Positions 1-4,849 of a DNA stretch of 5,736 bases are shown piece by piece (the stretch's first letter is position 1; the number at the start of each line of letters is the position of its first letter). Source of the DNA: Firmicutes bacterium UBA1393 (GTDB lineage Bacteria > Bacillota > DTU025); the NCBI GenBank assembly GCA_002305255.1, contig DBQN01000037.1, positions 1 through 5,736 of the forward strand, written 5' to 3'. The notes under the pieces are model-generated. The model was not told the origin of the DNA, did no database searches, and saw only the letters and a program-made list of their open reading frames with translations. The translations under genes and the position numbers were made by a program.

Positions 1-23
1 GTTTTCGCCGCCCAGGGCCTCAT
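1..23 (-). CDS. Possible 5' end of a divergent gene running off the left edge
   Basis: On the - strand an ATG at 23-21 is preceded by a GAGGT ribosome-like site (35-31) with eight bases between. Seven codons follow (MRPWAAK) before the window ends. The AT-richer sequence behind it could hold its promoter. This is only a start-site argument: the peptide is too short to assign a family, and the match may be chance. Confidence 0.2.
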
Positions 24-63
24 TGGGAATACCTCGATTTTGCTAATATCCAGGGACGTTTAC

Positions 64-84
64 CCCGATTCTCACAGTATCGGG
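64..84. repeat. Short inverted repeat (CCCGAT / ATCGGG)
   Basis: CCCGAT at 64-69 is repeated in inverted form as ATCGGG at 79-84 around nine unpaired bases. No T-run follows on either strand, so it does not look like an intrinsic terminator. It could be a protein-binding site for whatever lies to the left, or chance. Confidence 0.3.
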
Positions 85-165
85 CTCTCGTATCTCTCTG
101 AATCGATGTAAAGCGTTTCGCCATCTTCGTCGCGCCTGTCATCTGTCGTTTGCCGTCGGCCGCCT

Positions 166-185
166 GCCGCCCGCCCGCCCGCCGC
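166..185. repeat. GC-rich simple tract of GCCC units
   Basis: The tract is made of CCGC/GCCC units (about four in phase). A very similar tract lies just after trkH at about 3283-3300. No coding or regulatory role can be shown. Such tracts are prone to slippage and can also be assembly weak points. Confidence 0.5.
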
Positions 186-282
186 TGTAGGCTCGCTCAT
201 CGGAGCCGCTGAAACCGCGGTGGTGCGATGTCCCGAGCGCGGCGCACCGTCCCGCTTACTGCACGCACAGCACGACGAAACT

Positions 283-297
283 ACCAGCGCCGCTGGT
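283..297. promoter_or_regulatory. 15-base perfect palindrome, possible operator upstream of trkA
   Basis: ACCAGCG (283-289), one central C, then CGCTGGT (291-297) form a perfect dyad. Its centre lies about 67 bases before the transcription start predicted from the extended -10 element at 342-350, a distance typical of an activator site. No known regulator site was recognised in it. As RNA it would be a stem with almost no loop, so a DNA-binding site is more likely than a hairpin. Confidence 0.35.
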
Positions 298-341
298 CCG
301 GCTGCCAGGTGGGCGCGGCAATGGTAAGGCACCTCGGCCAG

Positions 342-350
342 TGGTATACT
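342..350 (+). promoter_or_regulatory. Extended -10 promoter for trkA
   Basis: TGG followed by TATACT (345-350) matches the extended -10 pattern TGn-TATAAT at eight of nine defined or free positions. The -35 hexamer at 17-base spacing (322-327, TGGTAA) is weak, as is common with extended -10 promoters. Transcription would begin near 357, giving an untranslated leader of about 40 bases before the trkA start at 399. A second GTATAC hexamer lies at 370-375, 26 bases downstream. Confidence 0.45.
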
Positions 351-385
351 TGCTCTGATGCAGGATCGGGTATACGGTTGTGCAT

Positions 386-391
386 GGAGGG
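386..391 (+). promoter_or_regulatory. Ribosome binding site that decides the trkA start (CTG at 399)
   Basis: GGAGGG at 386-391 sits seven bases before the CTG at 399. The nearest in-frame ATG (384) lies two bases before this site and so cannot use it, and has no good Shine-Dalgarno sequence of its own (only GGGT at 368-371, 12 bases away). This is the main reason for choosing the CTG. Confidence 0.6.
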
Positions 392-398
392 ATTCGAT

Positions 399-1748
399 CT
401 GAAGGACATTGTGGTTGGCGCGGGCAAGCTCGGGTTCGAGGTTGCGAGCAGGCTGTGCCATGAGAATCATGACGTGGTGGTGATTGACCACACGGCTGAG
501 CGTCTCAGCGAGATAGAACGCAACCTCGACGTGATGGTTATTCACGGCAACGGTGCTTCGCTGAGGGTGCTCCACGAGGCAAAAGCGGACGAGGCGTCGT
601 TGTTCATTGCCACTACAGAGCATGACGAAGTCAACATGCTCGCGTGCATACTGGCCAAGCAGATAGGTGCGCGCAAGACAGTCGCCAGGGTGCGTGAGCC
701 TGACTATGACGGCGACCGGACCCTCGCGAAATCGGGCTCATACCCCGGAGTCGACGTGACAGTCAATCCGGATCTGCAGGCCGCTGCTGAACTTGCGAGA
801 ATAATCAAGAACCCCGAGGCCTCAGAGTTCGACTACCTGGCCGGCGGCAAGGTTCATATCCTTTCATATGTGATTGCTCACGACTCTCCCTTGGCCAATC
901 AGGAAGTGCGGAATCTGGATCTCGAGACATCTACCCTTGTCGCCCTGATTCGCGATGGAGAGGTGATTATCCCGAGAGGCCAGACAGTGCTTCTGCCCGG
1001 CGACAAGGTATTCGCAGCAGGTCGCCGCGGTACCGCATCGCTCTTTGGGTTCAAGGCAGGGCGCGAGGCCGGTAGACTGCGGACTGTATCTGTCATCGGC
1101 GGACTCAGTGTCGGCTACTACCTGGCGCGCTCGCTGGAACCACTGGTGTCGCAGGGAGTGCAGGTCAAGGTGTTCGAAGGTGACGTTGAACAGTGCGAGC
1201 TACTCGCGGAGGCCTTCCCTCGCCTGACGGTGGTGCACGGCGACGGGTCTCGCCTTGAGGTGCTGGAGGATGAGAACGTCAGGCAGTCTGACGCGGCGGC
1301 TGTCGTGAGCGAGAACGATCAGTCTAACCTGCTCACCGGCTATTTCCTCAAGCGAATGGGGGTGCCGCGCGTGGCGGTGTCGGTGAGTCGGTCGGAGTAC
1401 CTCCCTCTCACGGCACATATGGAGCTAGACGCCACCGTTGTGCCGAGGGTCAGCGCTGCAGCGACGATTCTCAAGATCGCCCGGGGCGACAGGGTGCTCT
1501 CTCTTGCGCTGCTCAAGGAGGCTCGTGCGGAGGTTCTGGAGTTGCTGGTGCCAGACCATGCGCCCGCGTGCGGCGGCGCGCTGAAGGATCTAGAGATGCC
1601 CGAAGGCGCGATCATCGGCTCCATCGTGCGCGAAGGCCAGGTCATCGTGCCGCGAGGCAATACCAGGATTGCCGCCGGTGATCATGTCATCGTGTTCACC
1701 GTGGAAGCGGCAAAAGACAGCACCGCGCGCTTGTTCGACTCAAGGTAG
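399..1748 (+). CDS. trkA: Trk system potassium transporter subunit TrkA
   Basis: Peripheral cytoplasmic protein that binds NAD(H)/ATP-type nucleotides and gates the TrkH K+ channel. From CTG at 399 the product is 449 residues, the usual TrkA length. Its first residues (LKDIVVGAGKLG) align end to end with the usual MKIIIVGAGKVG opening. Layout: RCK-N1 about 1-120, with GAGKLG at 7-12 and the ribose-binding Asp in VIDHT at 30; RCK-C1 about 148-218; RCK-N2 from about 228; RCK-C2 about 366-434. In the second half the glycine motif is degenerate: GGLSVG at 234-239, where GGGxxG is usual, so nucleotide binding there may be weakened. Alternative starts are TTG 378 and ATG 384. trkH follows 65 bases downstream on the same strand, which fits one operon. 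Family and function are certain; the exact start is inferred. Confidence 0.95.
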   Translation: MKDIVVGAGKLGFEVASRLCHENHDVVVIDHTAERLSEIERNLDVMVIHGNGASLRVLHEAKADEASLFIATTEHDEVNMLACILAKQIGARKTVARVREPDYDGDRTLAKSGSYPGVDVTVNPDLQAAAELARIIKNPEASEFDYLAGGKVHILSYVIAHDSPLANQEVRNLDLETSTLVALIRDGEVIIPRGQTVLLPGDKVFAAGRRGTASLFGFKAGREAGRLRTVSVIGGLSVGYYLARSLEPLVSQGVQVKVFEGDVEQCELLAEAFPRLTVVHGDGSRLEVLEDENVRQSDAAAVVSENDQSNLLTGYFLKRMGVPRVAVSVSRSEYLPLTAHMELDATVVPRVSAAATILKIARGDRVLSLALLKEARAEVLELLVPDHAPACGGALKDLEMPEGAIIGSIVREGQVIVPRGNTRIAAGDHVIVFTVEAAKDSTARLFDSR

Positions 1749-1796
1749 AGCACGTTCGCACCACACCAGCAACACACCGACTGCGGGAGCGGTCAT

Positions 1797-1804
1797 GAGA
1801 AGGG
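1797..1804 (+). promoter_or_regulatory. Ribosome binding site of trkH (start TTG 1814)
   Basis: GAGAAGGG ends nine bases before the TTG at 1814 and six before the CTG at 1811. An in-frame TGA at 1796-1798 closes the trkH frame upstream and no ATG lies between, so initiation must be at a non-ATG codon. The TTG places the first conserved segment (LIGIIYGE) at the same residue number as the LVALIY segment of E. coli TrkH, which supports 1814. Confidence 0.55.
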
Positions 1805-1813
1805 TACAGACTG

Positions 1814-3274
1814 TTGAACATCGTAGCTGTGATTGGATCAGTGTCGAGCATACTGGTGGCTTTCGGCGGGCTGATGCTCGTGCCGGCGTTGATAGGGATC
1901 ATCTATGGTGAGACCATATGGGGTTCCTTCGCCCTGTGCGGACTGGGCACTGCTGCGCTCGGGCTAGTCGGCATGTGGCTTACCCCGTCAGCGCGCGACG
2001 CGGAACGAGCGCGAGTCACCGACCGAGAGGGCATGGCCGTGACTGCGCTGGGCTGGGCCATCTGTTCCATCCTGGGCGGGTTGCCTTTCCTGTTGGCCGG
2101 TTCAGTGCCCACGCTGGGAGGAGCCGCCTTTGAGGCCATGTCAGGGCTGACCACCACGGGCGCCACAGCGTTCACCGACGTCGAGGGGCAGACCCATGCA
2201 GTGCTGTTCTGGCGGGCCTTCCTCAACTGGATGGGCGGCATGGGCATAGTCGTGCTGGGGATTGCCCTGCTGCCCGGGCTCAATGTGGGCGGATCGCAGC
2301 TCTTCAGAGCCGAGGTGCCGGGCATAGTCAACGACCGCCTGGTGCCCAGGATACGCGAGACTGCAAAGCGCCTCTGGGGCATCTACATAATCCTCACGGT
2401 GGCTGAGATCATACTGCTGTGGGTCTTCGGGATGTCACTATTCGACGCAGTCACTCATAGCCTTGCCTCCGTGGCGACCGGTGGGTTCTCCACGGCGAAC
2501 AAGAGCGTTGAGGCGTGGGCGTCGCCAGCCATTCACATCATCATCACCGTGTTCATGTTCCTTGGGGGCGTGAACTTCACTCTGCATTACAGGGCATTAG
2601 CGGGAGACTGGAAGTTCGGCCTGCGAGACCAGGAGCTTCGCACCTATGCCGGCATCGTGGGCGTGGCCGCGCTGGTCATCTCGTTCGACCTGCTCAGGCA
2701 CTCCATGTACGGACTGGGGACCACCCTTAGGAACTCGCTGTTCCAGGTGGTCTCGATAATGACCACCACGGGGTTCACCACGGCCAACTATGACCTGTGG
2801 CCCCCGCTGAGTCGATTTGTGCTGCTGCTCCTGATGTTTGTCGGCGGCTGCGCCGGTTCGACTTCCGGCGCGATCAAGGTAGTCAGGTTCAACGTGCTGG
2901 CAGGGCACGCCCTCAGGGAGATGAGGAGGGCGGTGCGCCCGCGCCGTGTGACTGTGCTGCGACTGAATGGACGTGCTGTGCCTGAAGACGTCGTCAGCTC
3001 TGTGATGGCATTCGTCGTGATGTACATCACGGTGTTTGTGGTATCGACTGCGATCATATCGTACATGGGCTTCGACCTTCCGAGCGCAGTCGGAGCCGTA
3101 GCCTGCACCATCGGAAATGTGGGCCCTGGCTTCGGCGCCGTCGGGCCGGCCGCCAGCTTCTCGGTGGTGCCAGAGGCAGGTAAGTGGCTGCTCTGGGCAT
3201 GTATGCTCGTGGGCAGGCTCGAAGTATACACCGTGCTGGCGCTATTCATGCCTGGGTTCTGGCGGCGGGCGTAG
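1814..3274 (+). CDS. trkH: TrkH family potassium uptake protein (membrane pore subunit)
   Basis: Inner-membrane K+ translocating subunit of the SKT superfamily, acting as a dimer gated by TrkA. The 486-residue product is almost entirely hydrophobic segments and close to the 483 residues of E. coli TrkH. All four pore loops with filter glycines are visible: TTTGAT 113-118, ATGGFST 221-227, TTTGFTT 317-323 and NVGPGFG 435-441. The intramembrane gate region after the third loop has the family pattern GGCAGSTSGAIK (344-355). The end carries the conserved VGRLEVYTVLALFMP with its Arg at 468, then FWRR at the C-terminus. The start is TTG, with no in-frame ATG available. It lies 65 bases after trkA, so the two are probably co-transcribed. 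Nothing appears truncated or missing. The choice between TrkH and the closely related KtrB name rests on length and on the two-RCK partner, which favour TrkH. Confidence 0.95.
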   Translation: MNIVAVIGSVSSILVAFGGLMLVPALIGIIYGETIWGSFALCGLGTAALGLVGMWLTPSARDAERARVTDREGMAVTALGWAICSILGGLPFLLAGSVPTLGGAAFEAMSGLTTTGATAFTDVEGQTHAVLFWRAFLNWMGGMGIVVLGIALLPGLNVGGSQLFRAEVPGIVNDRLVPRIRETAKRLWGIYIILTVAEIILLWVFGMSLFDAVTHSLASVATGGFSTANKSVEAWASPAIHIIITVFMFLGGVNFTLHYRALAGDWKFGLRDQELRTYAGIVGVAALVISFDLLRHSMYGLGTTLRNSLFQVVSIMTTTGFTTANYDLWPPLSRFVLLLLMFVGGCAGSTSGAIKVVRFNVLAGHALREMRRAVRPRRVTVLRLNGRAVPEDVVSSVMAFVVMYITVFVVSTAIISYMGFDLPSAVGAVACTIGNVGPGFGAVGPAASFSVVPEAGKWLLWACMLVGRLEVYTVLALFMPGFWRRA

Positions 3275-3300
3275 CTGGGATGCCGCCCGCCCCGCCCGCC
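3264..3300. terminator. GC-rich inverted repeat in the convergent gap after trkH
   Basis: GGCGGGCG (3264-3271, overlapping the trkH end) is perfectly complementary to CGCCCGCC, which occurs twice in tandem (3284-3291 and 3293-3300, period nine). Either copy can form an eight-base-pair stem. It sits between the ends of two convergent genes, where a bidirectional terminator is expected. There is no T-run on either strand, so canonical intrinsic termination is not supported. It may instead block 3' exonucleases. Confidence 0.35.
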
Positions 3301-3326
3301 AAGTCCGCCACGTCGCGGGGGCGATC

Positions 3327-4460
3327 TCACACAACCAGCATGTCAGGCAGGGCCAGGCGGATACCGCCGCCGGCCTCAAGCTCCACCGAAGGGAACGTCA
3401 CGGGGCCGGTAATCATGCGCGGCCCTTCGGGCAGCACAGCGAAGGTATCCTCTGCCTTCGTGCCAGTCAGCGTCGGGTTCCAGCAGAACGCTTGATGCGT
3501 GTGGACAGACTCACGCGTTGATGGTGTGGCCTTTGTCTCGCGGGCGGCGTAGCCCGTGGATCCGCCGATATGCAGGCGCCGCCATTCGTCTGCGTAGCCC
3601 AGCTCTTCATAGAGCTTCACAGCCTCGGCGAAGATGTCGCTCAAGGTCCTGCCCACTCGAGTGGCGGCGATCATGGCCGCCTCGATGCGCAGGTTGTCGC
3701 GGTAGCGGGTGACGAGGGCAGGCGACGGGGTGCCGAAGTGCACCATTCGCGTCGCGCTCACTATCAGGCCGTGGTGACGGGCGTTCACGCTGAGCAGGAA
3801 GCGCTTCTCGATCCTGTTCATTGTGGGGATGGCGTGACGGTAGAGTTCTATACGGTCGTCGGTCGCGGCGATGTAGCCGGTGGCGTCGATGCGGTGCTTC
3901 CACAGCTCGGCGAGGAGGCGACCCACAATCTCGGCCTCGGAGTCGCCGGGGCGCGCAGAAGCCGCGACCTTGTCGATGGCCGCGGACGTGCGCGCGCCGA
4001 GCAGGGTGTAGCGCTCGATCTCGGGCGGCGTGAGCTCGCGCCTCAGGGAAGCAATGGTCGAGGAGATCTCGATGAAGCCTGGGGCAGCGATGGGGAAGTC
4101 GCAGCCGATGGCGGCGGCGGGGCTGGTGGAAGCGTCGGCGCCTGCGGCTTCGCGGGCAAGCTCCAGCTCGCGGTTCTCGAACCAGTCAAAGGAGAGCAAC
4201 TCGAAGCCCAGGTCTGCGAGGCCTTCCTCCTGCATCGTTCTGGACGCTTCAGTGGCGTTGGCTATGAGGTAGTGTCGGTCAGGCGTTACCAGAATGGACG
4301 TGACGCCCATCTCGGTGGCGACTCCCACGGAGTTCAACCCGCCAGCCGTCAGCCACGCGAAGTTGGCCTGCGTCTTTAGGAGAGCGGCGGCGATACCTGC
4401 ATCGTGCATCATCCCGCGCACGCGGGTCAGCTTGAACTGCACTTCCTCAGATCTGTTCAT
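3327..4460 (-). CDS. M24-fold (Xaa-Pro aminopeptidase/creatinase-like) protein, probably catalytically inactive as metallopeptidase
   Basis: The 377-residue soluble protein has no signal peptide or membrane segment. Residues about 5-140 resemble the creatinase/prolidase N-terminal domain and about 145-370 the pita-bread M24 domain. The M24 landmarks can be aligned: HAIPT (209-213), FLLSVNARHHG (221-231), VSATR (234-238), HIGGSTGYAARE (297-308), WNPTLTGTKAEDT (327-339). In active members five metal ligands occupy these places. Here the first Asp is Ser224, the second Asp Ser235, the GHG His falls on Gly/Ser near 300, and the Glu of the EP motif is Asn328. Only the last Glu (337) remains. Relatives annotated as M24 or aminopeptidase P family share this look as far as I recall, so it is likely a conserved non-canonical subfamily rather than a decayed gene; the frame is intact. 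ATG 4460 is preferred over GTG 4463 because of ribosome-site spacing. Substrate and reaction are unknown. Confidence 0.85.
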   Translation of the reverse strand: MNRSEEVQFKLTRVRGMMHDAGIAAALLKTQANFAWLTAGGLNSVGVATEMGVTSILVTPDRHYLIANATEASRTMQEEGLADLGFELLSFDWFENRELELAREAAGADASTSPAAAIGCDFPIAAPGFIEISSTIASLRRELTPPEIERYTLLGARTSAAIDKVAASARPGDSEAEIVGRLLAELWKHRIDATGYIAATDDRIELYRHAIPTMNRIEKRFLLSVNARHHGLIVSATRMVHFGTPSPALVTRYRDNLRIEAAMIAATRVGRTLSDIFAEAVKLYEELGYADEWRRLHIGGSTGYAARETKATPSTRESVHTHQAFCWNPTLTGTKAEDTFAVLPEGPRMITGPVTFPSVELEAGGGIRLALPDMLVV

Positions 4461-4468
4461 CACGATCG

Positions 4469-4474
4469 CCTCCC
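4469..4474 (-). promoter_or_regulatory. Ribosome binding site of the M24-like gene
   Basis: Read on the - strand, GGGAGG (4474-4469) lies eight bases before the ATG at 4460 and five before the in-frame GTG at 4463. The spacing favours the ATG. Confidence 0.65.
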
Positions 4475-4484
4475 ATCATGTGTA

Positions 4485-4527
4485 GCCTCGACATCAGCAT
4501 ACCTGTTGCGGTACGCGGCGTCGAGGC
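4485..4527. repeat. Stem-loop with 8-bp perfect outer arms upstream of the M24-like gene
   Basis: GCCTCGAC (4485-4492) pairs perfectly with GTCGAGGC (4520-4527). Inside, GC and TACC (4497-4503) can pair with GGTA and GC (4510-4516) around one A-C mismatch and a six-base loop. The arm nearest the M24-like gene ends 10 bases before its ribosome site. It could be an mRNA leader structure on the - strand or a DNA-level operator, depending on where transcription begins. Confidence 0.5.
4489..4523 (-). promoter_or_regulatory. Possible promoter for the M24-like gene
   Basis: On the - strand TCGACG (4/6 to TTGACA), a 17-base spacer and TATGCT (4/6 to TATAAT) line up inside the 4485-4527 stem-loop region. 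A competing -10 candidate is GATATT (4560-4555) in the inverted module. If the first is right, most of the stem-loop is promoter DNA; if the second is right, it is transcribed as leader. The sequence alone does not decide. Confidence 0.25.
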
Positions 4528-4540
4528 CAGCGAAGCTGGC
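4526..4540. repeat. Hairpin GCCAGC-GAA-GCTGGC
   Basis: This is a perfect six-base-pair stem closed by a three-base loop. It shares bases 4526-4527 with the preceding stem and 4538-4540 with the following one, so neighbouring stems compete at their bases. Confidence 0.5.
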
Positions 4541-4554
4541 GCGATCTCCGCGCC
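4538..4554. repeat. Hairpin GGCGCG-ATCTC-CGCGCC
   Basis: This perfect six-base-pair stem has a five-base loop. It overlaps the hairpin at 4526-4540 by three bases and the inverted module at 4550-4584 by five. No T-run follows, so a terminator is unlikely. Confidence 0.45.
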
Positions 4555-4584
4555 AATATCACCTGTCGCAGTATGTGGTTGATA
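4550..4584 (-). repeat. Inverted 35-base module, copy facing the M24-like gene
   Basis: Read on the - strand, this copy runs from TATCAACC to a terminal GACAGGTGATATTGGCGC. It matches 4704-4738 on the + strand at 29 of 35 positions without gaps. The last 18 bases match at 17 of 18 and the first eight at eight of eight. The inner edge of the module is at 4584. Its outer edge lies about 90 bases before the M24-like start. It may be a shared operator/promoter unit or one end of a MITE-like element. Confidence 0.6.
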
Positions 4585-4641
4585 GGTCGTAAGCAGTCTC
4601 GTCTGTGACCTGCGGTAGGACTTGGGCGCTCGGGTCGATGT

Positions 4642-4657
4642 GCGATCAGAAGATCGC
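4642..4657. promoter_or_regulatory. Small dyad GCGATC-AGAA-GATCGC, possible operator
   Basis: Perfect six-base arms are separated by four bases near the middle of the divergent region, roughly equidistant from the two module copies. It is shaped like a binding site for a dimeric regulator. It includes GATC twice, so chance palindromy is possible. Confidence 0.3.
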
Positions 4658-4699
4658 TGACCGTCGCCGAAGGGGTAAGACCAGGGCGAGGCCAGGTAG

Positions 4700-4713
4700 A
4701 GGGTATCAACCCT
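4700..4713. promoter_or_regulatory. Small dyad AGGGT-ATCA-ACCCT
   Basis: Perfect five-base arms surround ATCA. It overlaps the inner end of the + strand module copy but is not symmetric in the - strand copy, where the bases corresponding to the AGGGT arm differ. Confidence 0.3.
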
Positions 4714-4738
4714 ATTGTGGGACAGGTGATATGGGCGC
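4704..4738 (+). repeat. Inverted 35-base module, copy facing the UxaC-like gene
   Basis: This is the + strand partner of 4550-4584, running from TATCAACC to GACAGGTGATATGGGCGC. It ends 45 bases before the -35 of the candidate promoter at 4783-4811 and 111 bases before the UxaC-like start. The two copies enclose 119 bases, and the whole spans 189. No target-site duplication is seen at the outer edges. Confidence 0.6.
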
Positions 4739-4782
4739 ACAGCGCGGCTGGGTCCCGGGGCTGATCGGTGCTTCCCGTGCAG

Positions 4783-4811
4783 TTGGGTTTGTGCCCCCGG
4801 TGCGGTATATT
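4783..4811 (+). promoter_or_regulatory. Promoter of the UxaC-like gene
   Basis: TTGGGT (4783-4788), an exact 17-base spacer and TATATT (4806-4811, 5/6 to TATAAT) form a sigma-70-type promoter. Transcription would start near 4818, leaving about 32 untranslated bases, just enough for the ribosome site. Confidence 0.5.
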
Positions 4812-4833
4812 AGGTTACAGTGCTGCATATCGC

Positions 4834-4841
4834 GGAAGGAG
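4834..4841 (+). promoter_or_regulatory. Ribosome binding site that decides the UxaC-like start (TTG 4850)
   Basis: GGAAGGAG ends eight bases before the TTG at 4850. The in-frame GTG at 4841 overlaps the site itself and is therefore unlikely. No ATG lies near. Confidence 0.65.
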
Positions 4842-4849
4842 TGGTTGTC

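Larger units (their letters stand above)
1..398. other. Noncoding region upstream of trkA
   Basis: No convincing gene was found here. Reading frames that cross it in either direction give arginine/histidine-rich or low-complexity translations without family features. Bases 1-120 are more AT-rich than the rest and look intergenic. Bases 150-190 are a C/G-rich tract. Bases 280-398 hold a palindrome, an extended -10 promoter and the ribosome site of trkA. The long open frame that would extend trkA upstream to 228 is judged untranslated, because TrkA homology begins only at 399. Confidence 0.6.
4461..4849. other. Divergent intergenic region rich in inverted repeats
   Basis: This stretch separates two outward-facing genes and holds no convincing coding frame. 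Translations across it are Arg/Ser/Thr-rich with no family features. It contains the ribosome sites and candidate promoters of both genes, three consecutive stem-loops (4485-4554), a 35-base module repeated in inverted orientation (4550-4584 and 4704-4738) and two small dyads (4642-4657, 4700-4713). No tRNA, T-box or known riboswitch pattern was recognised. Confidence 0.7.

Noticed and set aside
1..111. + strand frame open from the left edge to TAA at 109, as the tail of an upstream gene
   Set aside because: The 36 codons resemble no family tail, and base composition here looks intergenic; it cannot be excluded without upstream sequence.
190..345. c-di-AMP (ydaO-type) riboswitch upstream of the K+ operon
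   Set aside because: It was considered because such switches precede K+ transporter genes. CCGCTGAAACC at about 206-216 is only vaguely similar, the other conserved blocks are missing, and the region lies mostly upstream of the predicted transcription start.
228..398. Upstream extension of trkA giving a 506-residue protein
   Set aside because: The added 57 residues are Arg-rich, match no TrkA N-terminus and overlap the promoter; the ribosome site supports 399.
72..623. - strand frame of 183 codons over the trkA 5' end
   Set aside because: It is antisense to the conserved TrkA nucleotide-binding domain, low in complexity, and has no family features.
3570..4379. + strand frame of 269 codons inside the M24-like gene
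   Set aside because: It is a shadow of the real - strand gene; the translation is Gly/Val/Asp-rich with no recognisable domain.
4461..4849. tRNA or small RNA gene in the divergent region
   Set aside because: No T-loop consensus, anticodon arm arrangement or terminator with a T-run was found.
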